A stretch of 5,619 bases of DNA, taken from positions 1 to 5,619 of the forward strand of contig JAFAFM010000248.1 in NCBI GenBank assembly GCA_023423495.1, given 5' to 3'. The stretch is from Armatimonadota bacterium. Its GTDB lineage: Bacteria > Armatimonadota > Fimbriimonadia > Fimbriimonadales > Fimbriimonadaceae. Positions 3,775 to 5,619 of this stretch are shown here, piece by piece. Each line of letters opens with the position of its first letter. Position 1 is the first letter of the stretch. Made by a program: the position numbers and the translations under genes. The notes beneath the pieces are model-generated. The model saw nothing but the letters and a program-made list of their open reading frames with translations, had not been told where the DNA came from and made no database searches.

Positions 3775-5619
3775 TTGAAACCGAACGTCACTGTCACCGA
3801 TTCCGGGGAAAGCAACGACCCTCAACTTAGCCAGGTCCAGTACCAGGCCGATCCTTCGATCCTTGCAAGCTTGGAAGATCCGAAGGACATGCACCGAAAG
3901 TCGGCTCCTAAGTTTGTCGCGTTCGCTTGGTTCGTCCTGATTTATAACCTAGCCGCCGTGGCTTGGGGTGTCTTCGTGCGAGCGTCCAAATCTGGAGATG
4001 GCGGAGGCGCTCAATGGCCCCTCTTGGACATGAACCATCAGCCGATGAATGGTGATATTGCTCGGCTGATAGAGGGCTCGCACCGACTCTCTACGGCTCT
4101 GTGCGGCGTGCTCGCCATTGCTTTGGTCGTGATGGCCATCCGCAACTTTCCGAAGGGTCACCAAGCGCGAAAGTTCTCTTGGGCGGCGCTTGGGGTCACG
4201 CTGCTAGAAGGGGCGATCGGCGCTGTTTTGGTGTTGTTCGAACTTGTAACTACCAACGACACCATGGCTCGAGTTGGCGTGATGTCGTTCCATGTGATCT
4301 CGACGATGCTGCTCGTTACCTCGATCGCGTTATCGGCTTTGGCGGCTCTTGGAAGTGGGAAGATCACACTCAAAAACCAGGGATCGGTGCTCGGATTTGG
4401 AATTGCCACCTTTGTGGGGATTGCCGCCCTCGGCGTAACGGGAGCAATCAATGCCCTGAGCCACACGCTTATGCCGGTGAAGGACGTCTTGGCTCAGGCG
4501 GCCAACCCACAAGCTCACTGGATGCAGCAACTGCAACCATTGCATCCTTACCTGTCGTTCGGAGTGGGCTTGCTCGTTTGCCTCTTCGCTGGCATGATCT
4601 GTCACCTGCGGCCAACGGTGCAGGTGTTGAAGTCGGCGACAATCGCCGTCGCCGTCTTTGTTGCCCAACTTCTGATGGGTTGGGTGAACGTAAGCTTGGG
4701 CGCTCCCATCTGGATGCAGATGGTGCACCTGGTCCTCGGAGACGCGGTATTTATCTCCGTTGCCCTCGCATTGGCGTTTGCCCTGCTCGATTCAGCCCCC
4801 AAGCGAGAGGGTCATCACCAACCCGCCGTGCTCTCATCGGCGAAAGAACTCGTTCTCGCCTACATCGCGTTGACCAAGCCCAGAGTGATCTCACTGCTTC
4901 TGTTCACGGCTGGCGCCGCAATGTTCGCCGCCGCAAAAGGCTGGCCAGGGCTCGTTCCATTCATGGCCGTTATGATTGGCGGTTACTTGAGTGCTGGCGC
5001 GGCAAATACGATGAACATGGTGATCGACCGTGACATCGATGAGCGCATGAAGCGCACATCGACCCGGCCGACCGTGACTCAAGCCATTTCGACGCCAGCG
5101 GCGATGAACTTCGCGTTGGCCCTTACCATTGGAAGCTTTGCCGTACTTTGGGCGGGCGGGAATTTGCCCGCCGCTTTAATCGCTTTGGCTGGGCAAGCAT
5201 TTTACGTCTGCGTGTACACCTTGTATCTCAAGCGGAGAACCTGGCAAAACATCGTGATTGGGGGAGCCGCCGGTTCGGTCCCGCCGATGGTTGGTTGGGC
5301 CGCAGTTACAGGTGGGATCGATGCGATGGCCTGGTGGATGTTCGCCCTGATCTTTATCTGGACACCGGTCCACTTCTGGGCGCTCGCCCTCCTCCTCAAG
5401 GATGACTACGCGGAAGCCGGAGTTCCGATGCTTCCCGTTGCCAAGGGGGAGAAGGTGACGGTCGTACAGATCAGCTTCTACACTGCCCTGACCGTCGCGC
5501 TTAGCCTTCTCCCATTCTTTACCGGCACGGCCGGGTTGATCTTCCTGGCGAGCACGGTTCTTTTCGATTTGGTCCTCATCAAGCTTTGTGTGAAGCTTTA
5601 CCGAACCATCGACCGGCCG
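3775..5619 (+). CDS. ctaAB: Fused heme A synthase (CtaA) / heme O synthase (CtaB, protoheme IX farnesyltransferase), 3'-truncated by window edge
   Basis: The frame stays open from here to the last base, giving 615 residues without a stop. Residues about 45-340 are CtaA, an eight-helix membrane protein in two halves with its conserved ligands: EGSH (E100, H103), H173 in SFHVIS, H257 in LHPYL and H318 in MVHLVLGD. A hydrophilic linker (about 339-356) leads to CtaB, a UbiA-type prenyltransferase: LTKPRV (366-371), NMVIDRDID (414-422; N414, D418 and D422 bind Mg-diphosphate), WTPVHFWALAL and DDYAEAGVPMLP (543-554). CtaB farnesylates heme B to heme O and CtaA oxidises heme O to heme A for aa3-type oxidases, so the fusion holds consecutive steps in one chain. 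The first CtaA loop lacks the cysteine pair of many homologues. The first ATG is at 3889, but 3778-3888 shows coding-like codon-position bias, so I place the start at TTG 3775, which has no clear Shine-Dalgarno. Confidence 0.93.
   Translation, partial: MKPNVTVTDSGESNDPQLSQVQYQADPSILASLEDPKDMHRKSAPKFVAFAWFVLIYNLAAVAWGVFVRASKSGDGGGAQWPLLDMNHQPMNGDIARLIEGSHRLSTALCGVLAIALVVMAIRNFPKGHQARKFSWAALGVTLLEGAIGAVLVLFELVTTNDTMARVGVMSFHVISTMLLVTSIALSALAALGSGKITLKNQGSVLGFGIATFVGIAALGVTGAINALSHTLMPVKDVLAQAANPQAHWMQQLQPLHPYLSFGVGLLVCLFAGMICHLRPTVQVLKSATIAVAVFVAQLLMGWVNVSLGAPIWMQMVHLVLGDAVFISVALALAFALLDSAPKREGHHQPAVLSSAKELVLAYIALTKPRVISLLLFTAGAAMFAAAKGWPGLVPFMAVMIGGYLSAGAANTMNMVIDRDIDERMKRTSTRPTVTQAISTPAAMNFALALTIGSFAVLWAGGNLPAALIALAGQAFYVCVYTLYLKRRTWQNIVIGGAAGSVPPMVGWAAVTGGIDAMAWWMFALIFIWTPVHFWALALLLKDDYAEAGVPMLPVAKGEKVTVVQISFYTALTVALSLLPFFTGTAGLIFLASTVLFDLVLIKLCVKLYRTIDRP

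Noticed and set aside
4101..5033. A 310-codon open frame on the + strand, offset from ctaAB.
   Set aside because: Its translation is Arg/Gly/His-rich without domain sense, while the overlapping frame encodes CtaA and CtaB with all key motifs. It is a shadow frame.

Overview
The window looks like a stretch of bacterial chromosome of moderately high GC content. It holds housekeeping genes, one regulator gene and a heme A biosynthesis gene, with no sign of phage, insertion sequences, CRISPR or RNA genes. The gene types and their divergence (HD hydrolase, rpsF-ssb without rpsR, a DUF4332-type protein, a SIS-type PGI/PMI and a CtaA-CtaB fusion) would suit a deep-branching aerobic lineage. My guess is Armatimonadota (Fimbriimonadia-like); this rests on gene content and protein style, not on a search. 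The fused heme A/heme O synthase points to an aerobe with an aa3-type (heme A) terminal oxidase.

Layout. (1) Positions 1-456, + strand: the 3' part of an HD-superfamily phosphohydrolase, cut by the window edge inside its HD motif. (2) 457-555: a spacer with a possible promoter and a 13-bp-paired hairpin just before rpsF, a candidate autoregulatory leader. (3) 556-1264, + strand: rpsF (ribosomal protein S6) and ssb, 1 nt apart, closed by a strong intrinsic terminator at 1284-1318. The usual rpsR-rplI continuation is absent. (4) 1413-1817, + strand: a small protein of two helix-hairpin-helix repeats (DUF4332 type) with a good Shine-Dalgarno. (5) 1825-1859: a perfect 13-bp hairpin between convergent genes. 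(6) 1859-2923, - strand: a SIS-domain bifunctional phosphoglucose/phosphomannose isomerase. (7) 2992-3639, - strand: a TetR-family regulator upstream of and codirectional with the isomerase. (8) 3640-3774: a divergent control region crowded with GCAAT/ATTGC half-sites. (9) 3775-5619, + strand: a CtaA-CtaB fusion running off the right edge.

How the parts may work together. The TetR protein is probably autoregulatory, because palindromic GCAAT-N2-ATTGC sites sit on the -35 and start region of its own best promoter. A further palindrome, GGCAAA-C-TTTGCC, sits in the spacer of the best promoter I can draw for ctaAB, so the regulator may also control heme A synthesis. The isomerase lies downstream of tetR and may be partly cotranscribed with it, but a large imperfect inverted repeat separates them. 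The control region and the fused ctaAB are the most interesting part of the window. I see no clearly new biological system here.
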